Assembly: GCA_910587475.1 (NCBI GenBank)
Contig: CAJUMR010000012.1
Coordinates: forward strand, 16,430-80,429
Length of the DNA stretch: 64,000 bases
Source of the DNA: an uncultured Muribaculaceae bacterium
GTDB taxonomy: Bacteria; Bacteroidota; Bacteroidia; Bacteroidales; Muribaculaceae
Reading direction: 5' to 3'
A program made the position numbers and the translations under genes. How positions within the stretch are numbered: the first letter of the stretch is position 1; every line of letters begins with the position of its first letter. The notes under the pieces were generated by a model. It was given only the letters and a program-made list of their open reading frames with translations. It ran no database searches and was not told the origin of the DNA. Of the stretch, positions 50,190-59,406 are shown in pieces.

Positions 50190-51972
50190 TGCCCTCCTCC
50201 TTTCCTATTTTATGCTTTGATACAATTACACTTCTAGAAATTACTTCAGCAGGAACCTTTATTCCGGCAAATTCAAAAATTTGACGAAAATGTTCGGGAC
50301 AATAGTCATGCAGTCCCACGAGTATATTCTCTGCCTTCCCTTCCGAAATCAGTTGTTTGGCATCGGATATTGCTAAATCCCAAGAATCTTCTCCCTGCGA
50401 ATAGGTGATGTTATACCCATGACATTTCAGACGAGTGGCCAATGTTCCAGCAATAGTATTATGTGTACTCTGCATAAACAATGTAGGACTAAGCCCTTCT
50501 TCTCCCTCTTCTTCTATGTGATTGAGAATTTTCTCTCCCTGATCAAGCATTCCATATGCGGTCCCGATGACAATGGCATCTGGTTTTTGGATACCTGCTG
50601 ATTCAATCGCCTGCATGGAAGTCAAGATTGCTGCTTTCATGATTTTACTCATTCGGCGAGCCTCCATGGCTGTCACATATTTTTTGACATCAGATAAATT
50701 CTCGGTATCTCTAATCTCATAAATAGGGGCCATTTCACACTCATTTGAGTCATGAATATCATACAACTGAATAGGTGTAAGAGATAAAATTAATGATGAA
50801 TCATTTCCACCGAAGCCAAAGGAATTACACAAGACATTCTGTAATTTCACATCTTGGCACCCCTCAGAAGGGATGATGCAATCGTCAGAACTTTGTTGCC
50901 AGCGTAGATTAGCCGGGATAAAATTGTTCTGCATTGACAAAATGCAAATCACCGTTTCTATGCTCCCAGATGCAGATGTCGTATGCCCCGTAAAAGACTT
51001 AGTACTTGAAACCGGTGGATAAGAATCTCCAAAGACTCTAAGTATCGCCTGAGACTCACTTCTGTCGTTATCGAGGGTGCCTGTACCATGAGCATTGATG
51101 TAATCAATTTGTGAAGGATTGAGTCCACTCATCTCAATGGCATCAGACATCGCAAGATATGCACCCTCTCCATTTTCGGATGTCGCTGTCTGATGGAAAG
51201 CGTCACATCGGTTGCCATATCCTGCTATAAATGCGATAGGATTACCTCCTTTTCGCATAGATAGGTCTTTTGCCCGCTCCAAAACGACGTAGGCTGCTCC
51301 TTCTCCCAAGTTAAGTCCATGACGGTTACTGTCAAAAGGACGGCAACTGTCGTAATCCAATATCATTAAGCTGTTAAACCCATTGAGATGGAATCGACTG
51401 AGAGCTTCGCTGCCGCCTGCAAGGACAACATCCACTTTATCGGCCAACAATAATCGGGAACCAAGAATAATGGCATTCAACGCGGATGAGCAAGCCGTGG
51501 AAATCGTAATCAAATCGGCTTTTATACCACATAATTCAGCTATCTCTATAGTATTGTTTCCACAATCATGTTGTCCTACATACCGTGCTTTTTTCTTATC
51601 TGAGAGCATTTCAGGATAATGCCGCTCGGTTACATCCATACCACCGACAGTTGTCCCCGATATGAGAGCAACTCTTTTCCTAGCGAAATCTTCTTTCTTC
51701 AGTCCAGAAGATTTCATTGCCTGTTTCAAAGCGATAGCACCAAGCAGCGATGTTCTACTTACTTCTCTGTCTGTGGGTAGCCCAAGAATATCTTTCATTT
51801 GATTGTCAGAAAGCTTGACCTCTCCGACAGGAAGCTCTTTATGAACTGATTCAAGATACTTAATCTGTGAGATTCCTTGTTCCTCCTTCTTCAAGGAAGA
51901 CAGCACGGATTCACAATCCACGCCTATTGCGCAGATTATACCCTGACCTGTTATGGCTATGCTTTGTGGCAT
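50182..51972 (-). CDS. Beta-ketoacyl-ACP synthase with fused C-terminal KS-like domain (I)
   Basis: About 596 residues from MPQSIAITGQGIICAIG; an earlier Met at 52074 would lie deep in the ACP gene. The FabF-like domain (about 1-400) keeps the triad: Cys161 in STACSSALNAI, His in NAHGTGTLDNDRSES and His in KSFTGHTTSASGS. After about residue 410 a second segment (MEARRMSKIMKAAILTSMQA, THNTIAGTLATRLKCHGYN) resembles the KS N-terminal domain seen in standalone chain-length-factor-like proteins of aryl polyene clusters. A KS and a chain-length factor would thus be joined in one chain. It follows an ACP gene by 7 nt. Confidence 0.85.
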   Translation of the reverse strand: MPQSIAITGQGIICAIGVDCESVLSSLKKEEQGISQIKYLESVHKELPVGEVKLSDNQMKDILGLPTDREVSRTSLLGAIALKQAMKSSGLKKEDFARKRVALISGTTVGGMDVTERHYPEMLSDKKKARYVGQHDCGNNTIEIAELCGIKADLITISTACSSALNAIILGSRLLLADKVDVVLAGGSEALSRFHLNGFNSLMILDYDSCRPFDSNRHGLNLGEGAAYVVLERAKDLSMRKGGNPIAFIAGYGNRCDAFHQTATSENGEGAYLAMSDAIEMSGLNPSQIDYINAHGTGTLDNDRSESQAILRVFGDSYPPVSSTKSFTGHTTSASGSIETVICILSMQNNFIPANLRWQQSSDDCIIPSEGCQDVKLQNVLCNSFGFGGNDSSLILSLTPIQLYDIHDSNECEMAPIYEIRDTENLSDVKKYVTAMEARRMSKIMKAAILTSMQAIESAGIQKPDAIVIGTAYGMLDQGEKILNHIEEEGEEGLSPTLFMQSTHNTIAGTLATRLKCHGYNITYSQGEDSWDLAISDAKQLISEGKAENILVGLHDYCPEHFRQIFEFAGIKVPAEVISRSVIVSKHKIGKEEGNE

Positions 51973-51979
51973 GATAGGA

Positions 51980-52240
51980 TTATTTCTTGCGGTTTTCCTG
52001 AACGTATTTGGCAATACTTTCAATGCTGGTAAATATTGCTTTACCTTCGGCTGCATTTGCAAGTCTGATGCCATAGTTCTTCTCGAGAAGCACTATTATT
52101 TCAAGCGCGTCAATGGAGTCGAGGCCAATTCCATCATCACCGAACAGAGGAGCCGAAGCATCAAGTTCTTCGGGTGTCATGTCCTCAAGGTTGAGGGCAT
52201 CGATGATTTTCTCTTTCAACTCTAAAATTATTTCTTCCAT
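51980..52240 (-). CDS. Acyl carrier protein (chain extension)
   Basis: 86 residues. The phosphopantetheine site is GIGLDSIDALEI (Ser42), with the extended DD-GIGLDSID loop typical of type II PKS/aryl polyene ACPs (ApeE/F-like). It lies between the two large ketosynthase genes with gaps of 2 and 7 nt. It probably carries the growing polyene chain. Confidence 0.93.
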   Translation of the reverse strand: MEEIILELKEKIIDALNLEDMTPEELDASAPLFGDDGIGLDSIDALEIIVLLEKNYGIRLANAAEGKAIFTSIESIAKYVQENRKK

Positions 52241-52242
52241 AT

Positions 52243-53937
52243 TTAGTTGGTTTTATTTGCGATAAAAATATTTGCTTCAAAACTGGTTGAATTTATGTAT
52301 TCCACCCAACCTCCAATCACTGAATCTGTTTGTTCATCACAGAACATACATTCAATAATGTCAGTTATTCGGTTCCAATCCTTGTTAGGCAGGATATAGA
52401 ATGCTGTCTCGCCAAGTAGATGATGTCGGATGGCTAACTCTCCCGTAACGATATTGGGCAATGTATAGACAAATAATGATGGTGAAGGGAAAAAGTTATC
52501 CTTATCTCTTATTGTGTCCACGTAGGCCATATCCGTACCATGAGAGGCGTGGCTATTAAAGAATGCGATTCCCCTTGAAGGTGTATTCTCAATATCCTTG
52601 GCGTTTTCAGTTTGGAGGAGAATTTCAGATGCGATGAATCCTAATTTTGAAAGAGAATCCATCTTATAAAATTTAGGATAATCTCCTAACTGCTCCTTGT
52701 AAAGGGCAGTTAAAAGTTTATCACCGGAATGTTCTACTTTGACAGACTCTCCATCGACTGATAGAGAATCCTGTGTCAAAATCACTCTATGCGATATTTT
52801 AAATTGATTTTTAAGCTGTTTCCGTTCGGATTTGTAATTTCGCGAGACGAGGATTGAAGCGTTGCCACCACCAAATCCGGAAATCATCTTGACAAACGAT
52901 GGCTTATTTGTTTGTTGTTCCAAAGAAGACAGATTCACCTTTCCGCTTACACCCAGCTCTTCAAAGTTCCTTGTTCCGAGAACAATGCCTTCACTGACTG
53001 AACGCATTGTCAGGATTGTCTCCAAAACTCCTGCTGCGCCCATAGTATGGCCAAAATAACCTTTTAGAGCATTAGCAGGAACGTCTGACAGACCTGCACG
53101 GCTGATTGCTTTTGATTCCATCTGGTCATTATACATGGTTGCCGTGCCATGAGCATTTACAACGGCGATGTCATCAATAGATGTTACTTCAAGTATTTTA
53201 CTCAGGGTTTGAAATGCCCCTTCGCCCTTAGGTGATGGGCTACTTATATGGAAACCATCGTTTCTGATGATACCATCTGCTATTTGCCAACAGTCTTCGC
53301 TGTTTTGTTTTGACAAAACAAGGGTTGCGGCGGCTTCTCCTAAATTCAGCCCGAGTCTCTCTATGTCAAAGGGGCGGCACTCTGATTCTGACAAAGCTTT
53401 CAAGGACTCAAAACCAGATATAATGAAAGGACTCTGCTCGTCAACACCACAGACGATGACATTGTCTGTCTTGTCAGCATCGATTAGCCGTGTGGCCAAA
53501 ATGATTGCCGAGACACCTGAAATACACGCATTGCTGACAACTATTGGAGATTGGCTCAAACCTATTTTGTCAGAAATCTTTCTTGCAGCTTCACCTAAAT
53601 TTATGATATTTTTATCATTTTCGGTGTCTTGGAGAACGCCTACGTTTCCCTTGGTGCTACTAAGGATTAAAACAGTTCGTTCGGAAATTATTTCCAGATG
53701 GCTCGTAATGGCACTCATAATTGAGTGATAAGCCAGAGACTCAAAACGAGTGAGATCTTCTTCCTTAAGCCCGTCTATTTGTTCCTTTGTAAAAAGAGAT
53801 GCGGTAAATGGAAACGGAATGCCGTCAGCAGAATCGAAATGACGCAATGCGGTCTTTCCAAGTCTTACGGCTTGGAAATTTTCCTCTGTTGTGAATCCCA
53901 TTGGGGATATGATATTATCACTTATTATTGCTGCCAT
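52243..53937 (-). CDS. Beta-ketoacyl-ACP synthase with fused C-terminal KS-like domain (II)
   Basis: 564 residues. The KS domain (about 1-385) has Cys138 in SNACISGVSAI, His in NAHGTATMYNDQMES and His in KGYFGHTMGAAG, so it appears catalytically complete despite a shortened N-terminus (MAAIISDNIISPMGFTTEEN). The C-terminal part (about 390-564: AFFNSHASHGTDMAYVDTI, SLFVYTLPNIVTGELAIRH) resembles a truncated KS N-terminal domain, as in ketosynthase (I). The two related proteins may form the heteromeric extending synthase analogous to ApeO-ApeC. It overlaps the thioesterase gene by 13 bp. Confidence 0.83.
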   Translation of the reverse strand: MAAIISDNIISPMGFTTEENFQAVRLGKTALRHFDSADGIPFPFTASLFTKEQIDGLKEEDLTRFESLAYHSIMSAITSHLEIISERTVLILSSTKGNVGVLQDTENDKNIINLGEAARKISDKIGLSQSPIVVSNACISGVSAIILATRLIDADKTDNVIVCGVDEQSPFIISGFESLKALSESECRPFDIERLGLNLGEAAATLVLSKQNSEDCWQIADGIIRNDGFHISSPSPKGEGAFQTLSKILEVTSIDDIAVVNAHGTATMYNDQMESKAISRAGLSDVPANALKGYFGHTMGAAGVLETILTMRSVSEGIVLGTRNFEELGVSGKVNLSSLEQQTNKPSFVKMISGFGGGNASILVSRNYKSERKQLKNQFKISHRVILTQDSLSVDGESVKVEHSGDKLLTALYKEQLGDYPKFYKMDSLSKLGFIASEILLQTENAKDIENTPSRGIAFFNSHASHGTDMAYVDTIRDKDNFFPSPSLFVYTLPNIVTGELAIRHHLLGETAFYILPNKDWNRITDIIECMFCDEQTDSVIGGWVEYINSTSFEANIFIANKTN

Positions 53938-54338
53938 TTTGCTTTCCAGTTCTCAAAAAATTCCGGATTTAATAATACGAGATTATAATCCATGTCCATA
54001 AATACCTGGATAGTGCGAGCCTTGCAGTATAACAGATTGGTCTCCTTATCTCGTATTTCGTAGTCAAACACAATCTTGGCAGCCTCAGTTGGACGATACG
54101 TTATATCAATTCTGGCCTTTACCCCGTAGCGGAGGGGGAATTTATATTGTATCTGCATGTCCACAATGGGCGCATAATATTGGTTGTCAAGATAGCCTTC
54201 ATAAGTCAACCCATATTCGTTACCGAATGCCTCGCGTGCATCTTCAAGATATAATGGGTATGCGCCGTGCCATACGACCTTCATCATATCCACTTCGCTG
54301 AAGCGAATTTCTATGTCTTTTGATGTCGTTAGTTCCAT
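53925..54338 (-). CDS. 4-hydroxybenzoyl-CoA-type thioesterase
   Basis: 137 residues of the hotdog thioesterase fold with the signature IRFSEVDMMKVVWHGAYPLY, in which Asp is the expected catalytic residue. In aryl polyene clusters an ApeK-like thioesterase releases or proofreads acyl-ACP intermediates. The start codon overlaps the stop of the upstream dehydratase gene (TAATG), so the two are translationally coupled. Confidence 0.88.
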   Translation of the reverse strand: MELTTSKDIEIRFSEVDMMKVVWHGAYPLYLEDAREAFGNEYGLTYEGYLDNQYYAPIVDMQIQYKFPLRYGVKARIDITYRPTEAAKIVFDYEIRDKETNLLYCKARTIQVFMDMDYNLVLLNPEFFENWKAKWQQ

Positions 54339-54796
54339 TATTCCTTGATCGCGATTTTTATCTCTGTTGTTGCAATGAATCTGTCCGGGGTAGTGACCTG
54401 CGCTGTTGCCAAAAGCATTCCAAAGACCTCCTCTTTGATGGTGACAGAGGTTTCTATGGTTTCACCTACTTTAGGAAGACTATGTGTTTGGAAATTCTTT
54501 ATTGCTCCAATAAATCCTATCTGAATACCTTTCTTCTGTATATATTGATTTATATAGCCGATTCTTGCCGCACAAGTTTGGGCAATATTTTCAATGATGC
54601 CGGAAGCATCCAGCACTCCCCCTTCTACAAAAATATTTGATATGAGCACCTGTGTGGATGTTCTCACGTTGGTCATGTCGAAATGCTCCATCTGTCCTAT
54701 CATGACAAATGGCTCCTGTTGAGGCAACAATGTGTGGACATCGATCTGCCGTACAAATTCATCTGGCGGAGTTTGCGGATTTATCTCAACCATCAT
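54338..54796 (-). CDS. Hotdog-fold 3-hydroxyacyl-ACP dehydratase (ApeI-like)
   Basis: About 152 residues from MMVEINPQTPPDEF. The FabZ-like N-terminus is VHTLLPQQEPFVMIGQ, and the central helix is GGVLDASGIIENIAQTCAAR with an acidic residue in the catalytic area. It forms the likely partner of the smaller hotdog protein encoded at 48417-48785. The start lies within the end of the acyltransferase gene (overlap about 11 bp), as expected for coupled genes. The role is dehydration during polyene extension. Confidence 0.85.
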   Translation of the reverse strand: MMVEINPQTPPDEFVRQIDVHTLLPQQEPFVMIGQMEHFDMTNVRTSTQVLISNIFVEGGVLDASGIIENIAQTCAARIGYINQYIQKKGIQIGFIGAIKNFQTHSLPKVGETIETSVTIKEEVFGMLLATAQVTTPDRFIATTEIKIAIKE

Positions 54797-55670
54797 TTTT
54801 CCAAAATTCAAAATAGTTATACCACTGAGTCGGATAGAGATTTACAACACGCTCCAGTTCCTTTACATAAGCCGAACTGAGTTGCCGGATCTGTTCATTT
54901 CTTGGAACCTGTCCATCGTAACAGAGGGGGGTAACTATGATTTTATATTTCTTAGCAGCTATCTTAAGGACATTGACAGCAATTACTTCCAATCCTCTCA
55001 TCGTGGCTATGCTGAAAGGTCCATAGGGGAATTTTGCGTTTTTACCAAGGAATTCAATGGAAAGATGCTTGTCAGAGCCAAATACTCGGTCTGAGGGCAT
55101 ACTAACCACCTCTCCATTTGCCAAGGCAGCATTTATTTCAAAGAGATGTCCCATATCAGGACGGATGGCAATCATATTGATATTCTTAGTCGAAAACAGC
55201 TTTTGTCTATTAAGCATGACGGCTTCCTTTTCGCCAAAAAACACCAATGCATTTAGTTTTTTCTTCTCTGCCTTTAGTGTATAACCTGCAATTTCGTAGT
55301 TTCCTATATGCGCACTCAGTTGGACAAATCCATCTAAATTATCCACTAACTGTAGATAATGCTCATAGCCTTCGATTTCGACCTTGAACTTTTTCCCGGC
55401 ATACATTGCAAATCTATCCACAACAACTTGTCCGAACAGACAATGGTTGACATAAGTAAGCCACGCTGACTTAATAACACCAAATTTGTGGCGTTTGCGT
55501 AAGTACCGGTAGATAATTCCCCTACTTGGGTTGACTGCCAAACAGACAGGAATAACAAAGATGGATACGAATCCATAAAGAATCCGTACATCAATGAAAC
55601 GGAGCATACGGATAAGCCACCTGTGCACCCATACGTTTCCGTATGTAGTTCCTGCCCACTCTTTTTTCAT
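54786..55670 (-). CDS. LpxL/HtrB-type lysophospholipid acyltransferase
   Basis: 294 residues. The HxxxxE motif of lauroyl acyltransferases is at 121-126 in SAHIGNYEIAG; one N-terminal membrane helix (about 24-45) anchors it to the inner membrane, and MPSDRVFGSDKHLSIEFLG is the usual downstream block. In aryl polyene clusters a LpxL-like enzyme (ApeD-like) takes part in attaching the polyene or an acyl chain to the lipid carrier. It begins directly after the ACP gene with no gap, suggesting use of that ACP as donor. Confidence 0.87.
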   Translation of the reverse strand: MKKEWAGTTYGNVWVHRWLIRMLRFIDVRILYGFVSIFVIPVCLAVNPSRGIIYRYLRKRHKFGVIKSAWLTYVNHCLFGQVVVDRFAMYAGKKFKVEIEGYEHYLQLVDNLDGFVQLSAHIGNYEIAGYTLKAEKKKLNALVFFGEKEAVMLNRQKLFSTKNINMIAIRPDMGHLFEINAALANGEVVSMPSDRVFGSDKHLSIEFLGKNAKFPYGPFSIATMRGLEVIAVNVLKIAAKKYKIIVTPLCYDGQVPRNEQIRQLSSAYVKELERVVNLYPTQWYNYFEFWKNDG

Positions 55671-55913
55671 TTATCCTACCTTAGACTCAATATAGTCGCA
55701 AAACTGGCCGAGAGTTTTAACGTCGGTCATCTCCTCCGGCTTAATTTTGAATCCGAAGATTTTATCTACAATGACCACAATGTCAACGTAGTCTAGACTG
55801 TCAATCCCGAGGTCATCTTTGAGGAGGGCTTCAGCCACGAGGTCATCTTCTTCAAGTTCAAGTTCTTCGATCATGAAGTCCTTTACCTTTTGTTCTATTT
55901 CTTCTTTTGTCAT
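55671..55913 (-). CDS. Acyl carrier protein
   Basis: 80 residues. The phosphopantetheine site is DLGIDSLDYVDIVVIVD (Ser39). The sequence is closer to a standard type II ACP than the other two, with an acidic helix II (LELEEDDLVAEALL). It sits between the methyltransferase (5 nt) and the LpxL-like acyltransferase (no gap). Confidence 0.95.
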   Translation of the reverse strand: MTKEEIEQKVKDFMIEELELEEDDLVAEALLKDDLGIDSLDYVDIVVIVDKIFGFKIKPEEMTDVKTLGQFCDYIESKVG

Positions 55914-55918
55914 TATTG

Positions 55919-57028
55919 TTATTGGTTTATTAGTTTTACTTTTATTATGCTGTGTCCTTGACCCAACCCGTCATAAATCTCTTCTATTTCAAGTCCGGCC
56001 TTCTTTATGCACTCTGCAAGATCCTCTGTGTTATACATTTTACTGTTGCCGTTGGCAATGGCAGTAAAATATAGACTAGTCATAGTCAGACAGAAAGCAG
56101 CTGGTTCAAAACGCTGACGGTCCCATAATGTTTCCATTATGTAGATTCTGCTGTTGTCACCCATTGCCTCCTTGGCTCTTGAAAGAATGCTTACGATTTC
56201 TTCCATTGAGAAGCAATCCAGAAACTGGCTCATCCAAATGGCATCGGGTGCAGTTTCGTTTTTGGGGAACTTTGCGGAAGTTTCAAGCAGATTAATTCCA
56301 TGCCCCTTTATGCGATTTGCACCCTCTTCACCTAAGATATTAGCGTGCATCAACTTAATTTGCTGAGGAAGATCCAAAATGGTAACCTCAACGTCTTTGT
56401 CGTACGCTACACATTGGAGAGCCCATTTGCCAGTGTTGCCACCGACATCATATAGCGACCGTGTCTTATTCTTCTTAAATACAATTTCGAGAGCTTCAGG
56501 AAATGACGAATCACTGTAAAAATGGTCAAATCCGAACCATGACTTTTGCACTTGCTCCGGGAGACTGGATAACCCTTCGTAAACGGTTGGCCAGTCACCG
56601 AAATGTTTTAATCCGGCAGGCTTCCCCTCTTTAAGAGATTCTTCAAGGTGGAACCATCCTTCATAGTTAACATCATGATTAAAATCGATATTAACTCGTA
56701 CTGCTGGGTCGTTAATGAGAAACCATCCTGTTTTAGATATTTTGAATCGATCTATTTCCGAATCTATAATAAGTATACCGATACAAAGAGCTGCTTCCAT
56801 CAGACATTTTGCAGCATACATGGAGATGTTAGTCTGTTTCGCTACTTCTTCAATGGTCATGCCATTATCTGAATCCCGAATTATATCCAAAATTCCCCAT
56901 TTTAACAAAATGCGAGCAGTCTGGAATACCACAGGACCAAATGCAATAAACTCTGCAAGACGTTGAGCTTCTCTTGCATTTAGATTGTCTCCTGAATATC
57001 TCTTTTTAAGTTCTGGAAATAGATTCAT
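55919..57028 (-). CDS. SAM-dependent O-methyltransferase
   Basis: 369 residues. An N-terminal helical dimerisation domain with a winged helix (EVAKQTNISMYAAKCLMEAA) precedes a class I methyltransferase fold with motif I YDVGGNTGKWALQ (194-200) and the acidic VEVTILDLPQQIKL. This is the plant-COMT-like or dimerisation2 type used on phenolic hydroxyls in polyketide pathways. It likely methylates the aryl head group, as seen in E. coli-type aryl polyenes. A 60-nt gap to the upstream gene is the largest in the operon. Confidence 0.88.
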   Translation of the reverse strand: MNLFPELKKRYSGDNLNAREAQRLAEFIAFGPVVFQTARILLKWGILDIIRDSDNGMTIEEVAKQTNISMYAAKCLMEAALCIGILIIDSEIDRFKISKTGWFLINDPAVRVNIDFNHDVNYEGWFHLEESLKEGKPAGLKHFGDWPTVYEGLSSLPEQVQKSWFGFDHFYSDSSFPEALEIVFKKNKTRSLYDVGGNTGKWALQCVAYDKDVEVTILDLPQQIKLMHANILGEEGANRIKGHGINLLETSAKFPKNETAPDAIWMSQFLDCFSMEEIVSILSRAKEAMGDNSRIYIMETLWDRQRFEPAAFCLTMTSLYFTAIANGNSKMYNTEDLAECIKKAGLEIEEIYDGLGQGHSIIKVKLINQ

Positions 57029-57088
57029 TCAATTTTTGCATTAAAAGTTATGGGACTCCTTAGCCCCATAACTTTATGATTCATTGGT

Positions 57089-57598
57089 CTACTTAATTTG
57101 TTTTACAATTAACTTCCCGAGACTTTCTCCGATGGACTTAAATTGATCTCGAAAGGCAATTTTATCATTGTCGTCTGCATCATCAGATGCAAATGTCATG
57201 ATTGCGACAGGCTCATCCTGACCCTTTTTCTTCAGGTGAATTTCGCCTTTTATGTCTCCACCTTTTGAAATGGTTTCCACTACCATTTCAAAGTAGTATT
57301 CAGAGTCTGTCTGAGTATCTTTATCAACAAGACGAACACCATATTCGCCAGTACGCGAATTAGCCTTTTCGAAGAGGCAGTTGAGAGAACCTTCCTCCCA
57401 GTCATTGTTTCTGACTGCTTTGTCAAGGAAATCAACAAGTGTACCAGCTTTGCTGTACACAGCACCATCCCAATTGACAATGAACGGAACGCTTTTTGCT
57501 CCCTTCAGGTCTGAGAGTGAACCTGTCACGAGTTTGGTCCCTGCTAGAGCAGGGATTGCCATCATGACAATTAAAATTGAAAAGAGTAACTTTTTCAT
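57089..57598 (-). CDS. Small secreted protein of unknown function
   Basis: 169 residues with a signal peptide (ending AIPALAG). The mature part is beta-rich (SVPFIVNWDGAVYSKAGT, SEYYFEMVVETISKGGDIKG, EPVAIMTFASDDADDND) and ends in an amphipathic helix (GESLGKLIVKQIK). It shares with the protein encoded at 58840-59406 the combination of signal peptide, beta sandwich and amphipathic C-terminal helix, but no clear homology is visible by eye. It may be a periplasmic factor for the polyene lipid. No known family was recognised. Confidence 0.65.
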   Translation of the reverse strand: MKKLLFSILIVMMAIPALAGTKLVTGSLSDLKGAKSVPFIVNWDGAVYSKAGTLVDFLDKAVRNNDWEEGSLNCLFEKANSRTGEYGVRLVDKDTQTDSEYYFEMVVETISKGGDIKGEIHLKKKGQDEPVAIMTFASDDADDNDKIAFRDQFKSIGESLGKLIVKQIK

Positions 57599-57610
57599 TT
57601 GATTATTACG

Positions 57611-58834
57611 TTAGATTATTTTTTTTATCACAAGAGCACTGTTTGTTCCACCAAATCCAAATGAGTTACTGAGTGCAATATCAATTGGCATGTCTATTGT
57701 AGATTTAGCTATATTAAGATTAACTGCATGTTCACTCGGCTCATCCAAATTGATGTTTGGTGCTACAAAACTATTTTGCATCATCAAAACACAGTATACA
57801 GCTTCGCTTGCTCCGGCCATCCAACACTCATGACCGGTCATGGATTTTGTAGAGCTTATAAGAGCTTTCTTCCCGCCGAATATCCGGTCTAATGCTATTG
57901 CCTCATAGTCATCACCCTGAGGAGTTGAAGTGGCATGCGCATTCACATAATCAACTTCCTCAGCAGAAATACCTGCGTCTGTGAGAGCCCTTTTCATTGC
58001 TCGCTCTGACCCTTCATCGCTTGGCTGTGAGATGCCTCCGCCATTTGATGAAAATCCATATCCCACCACTTCAGCAAGAATGTTTGCACCTCTGGCAACG
58101 GCGTGGTCATAATCTTCTAGCACCAATGCTGCTGCACCGCCACTGGGAATCAATCCATCCCTGTTCTTATCAAATGGACGGGATGCTTTGGTAGGCTCAT
58201 CCATTCTTGAAGAGAAAGTGCCAAGAGCATCGAAAGAAGACATTGAGTAGTAGTTGGTTTCCTGAGCACCTCCAACCAATATCATATCTTGAAGACCTTG
58301 TTTAATCATCATATATCCAAGACCGATAGAATGAGATCCGCTGGCACAGGCTGCACTTATGGTCATATTAATTCCTTTAAGGTGGAATATGGTGCTGAGA
58401 TTCATATTGACCGTCGAGTTCATGGACTGAAAAATAGAGCCGGATCCTACTAACGCGGAATCTTTCTTTTCTTTCATTATTTCATGAGCCTCAATGACAG
58501 CCTTGGCCGATGAATCGTTACCGAATATGATACCAACTTCGTTCTCCCTTAGATAGTCATCTGAAATGCCGGCTTCATCAAATGCTTCTTTGGAAGCCAT
58601 AAACGCATATTCCGACTCTTCGGACATTCCGGTCCTCTGACGCCGGTCGAGAATGCCCTTTAGTTTCGGACGTTCTACAATTCCCGTCAGAGCGGACTGG
58701 TAGCCATAGTCTAACCTGGCTTGTTCCAATCCTATACCAGACTTCCCATTATATAGAGAGTCCTTAACTTCTTCTTTATTTTTTCCGATACAGGACCAAA
58801 TGCCCATACCGGTAATTACTACTCTTCTACTCAT
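57611..58834 (-). CDS. Beta-ketoacyl-ACP synthase (FabF-like)
   Basis: 407 residues, the usual length of FabF/KAS II. The catalytic triad is complete: Cys163 in SAACASGSHSIG, His in NAHATSTPQGDDYE and His in KSMTGHECWMAGAS. Unlike the other two ketosynthases it has no extra C-terminal domain. It resembles the ApeR-type synthase that catalyses early condensation in aryl polyene assembly. It lies 5 nt downstream of the secreted protein gene encoded at 58840-59406. Confidence 0.93.
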   Translation of the reverse strand: MSRRVVITGMGIWSCIGKNKEEVKDSLYNGKSGIGLEQARLDYGYQSALTGIVERPKLKGILDRRQRTGMSEESEYAFMASKEAFDEAGISDDYLRENEVGIIFGNDSSAKAVIEAHEIMKEKKDSALVGSGSIFQSMNSTVNMNLSTIFHLKGINMTISAACASGSHSIGLGYMMIKQGLQDMILVGGAQETNYYSMSSFDALGTFSSRMDEPTKASRPFDKNRDGLIPSGGAAALVLEDYDHAVARGANILAEVVGYGFSSNGGGISQPSDEGSERAMKRALTDAGISAEEVDYVNAHATSTPQGDDYEAIALDRIFGGKKALISSTKSMTGHECWMAGASEAVYCVLMMQNSFVAPNINLDEPSEHAVNLNIAKSTIDMPIDIALSNSFGFGGTNSALVIKKII

Positions 58835-58839
58835 AATGC

Positions 58840-59406
58840 TTAGTAATAAATCGAATCGTAGGTATCTGGATCGCCCATACGGATACCGTTTTTTGATTTT
58901 CCAAGTCGCTTAGATATTTTCTTTGCCAGTTCCTCGCAATTTTCTTGAAGGAGAACATCAAATTTATTCCAACGACCATCGCCAACTTGAACCTTAAATG
59001 TTGTCCCATTTTCTGGTGTGTTCACGTAGGTGGTAACGGTTGCTTTTAAGCCAGCCTTACCTGTTATTCCATCTATATGAATGTAGATTATGCAGTTTGA
59101 ATTCATTGAAGTAGTACATTTTTTGTCAGTCTTATTGGCAATATTTTTAGCTATTTCATCATCGATATACTTCAGAATTACCGCAAAATCACCTGGTGTC
59201 ATTTTGTTTTTTGCAGCATGATATTCTACAAAGCCGATTGAATCCATACCTTCGTAATTAGTCTCGCCCATATCCACAATAACCTTGTACTCCTTAGATC
59301 TTTTGAATTCCTTTCGTGTCTCCTTTGACCATTCAGCATTAGCGCTAAAAGAGCTAACGACAAATGCAACGAAGCAGGTGAGTATGTATTTTAATTGTTT
59401 TTTCAT
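58840..59406 (-). CDS. Secreted protein of unknown function
   Basis: 188 residues with a signal peptide (ending FSANA). The mature part begins with a basic helix (EWSKETRKEFKRSKEYKVI) and has a beta-rich core (SNCIIYIHIDGITGKAGLKA, TTYVNTPENGTTFKVQV), then a helix ENCEELAKKISKRLGK. It contains two cysteines in the core. It overlaps the ketoreductase gene by 4 bp and is 5 nt from the ketosynthase gene, so it belongs to the operon. No known family was recognised. Confidence 0.65.
   Translation of the reverse strand: MKKQLKYILTCFVAFVVSSFSANAEWSKETRKEFKRSKEYKVIVDMGETNYEGMDSIGFVEYHAAKNKMTPGDFAVILKYIDDEIAKNIANKTDKKCTTSMNSNCIIYIHIDGITGKAGLKATVTTYVNTPENGTTFKVQVGDGRWNKFDVLLQENCEELAKKISKRLGKSKNGIRMGDPDTYDSIYY

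Noticed and set aside
52862..53059. Plus-strand small ORFs within the polyene operon
   Set aside because: All lie opposite clearly recognised ketosynthase, transporter or enzyme genes and lack start-site or family support.
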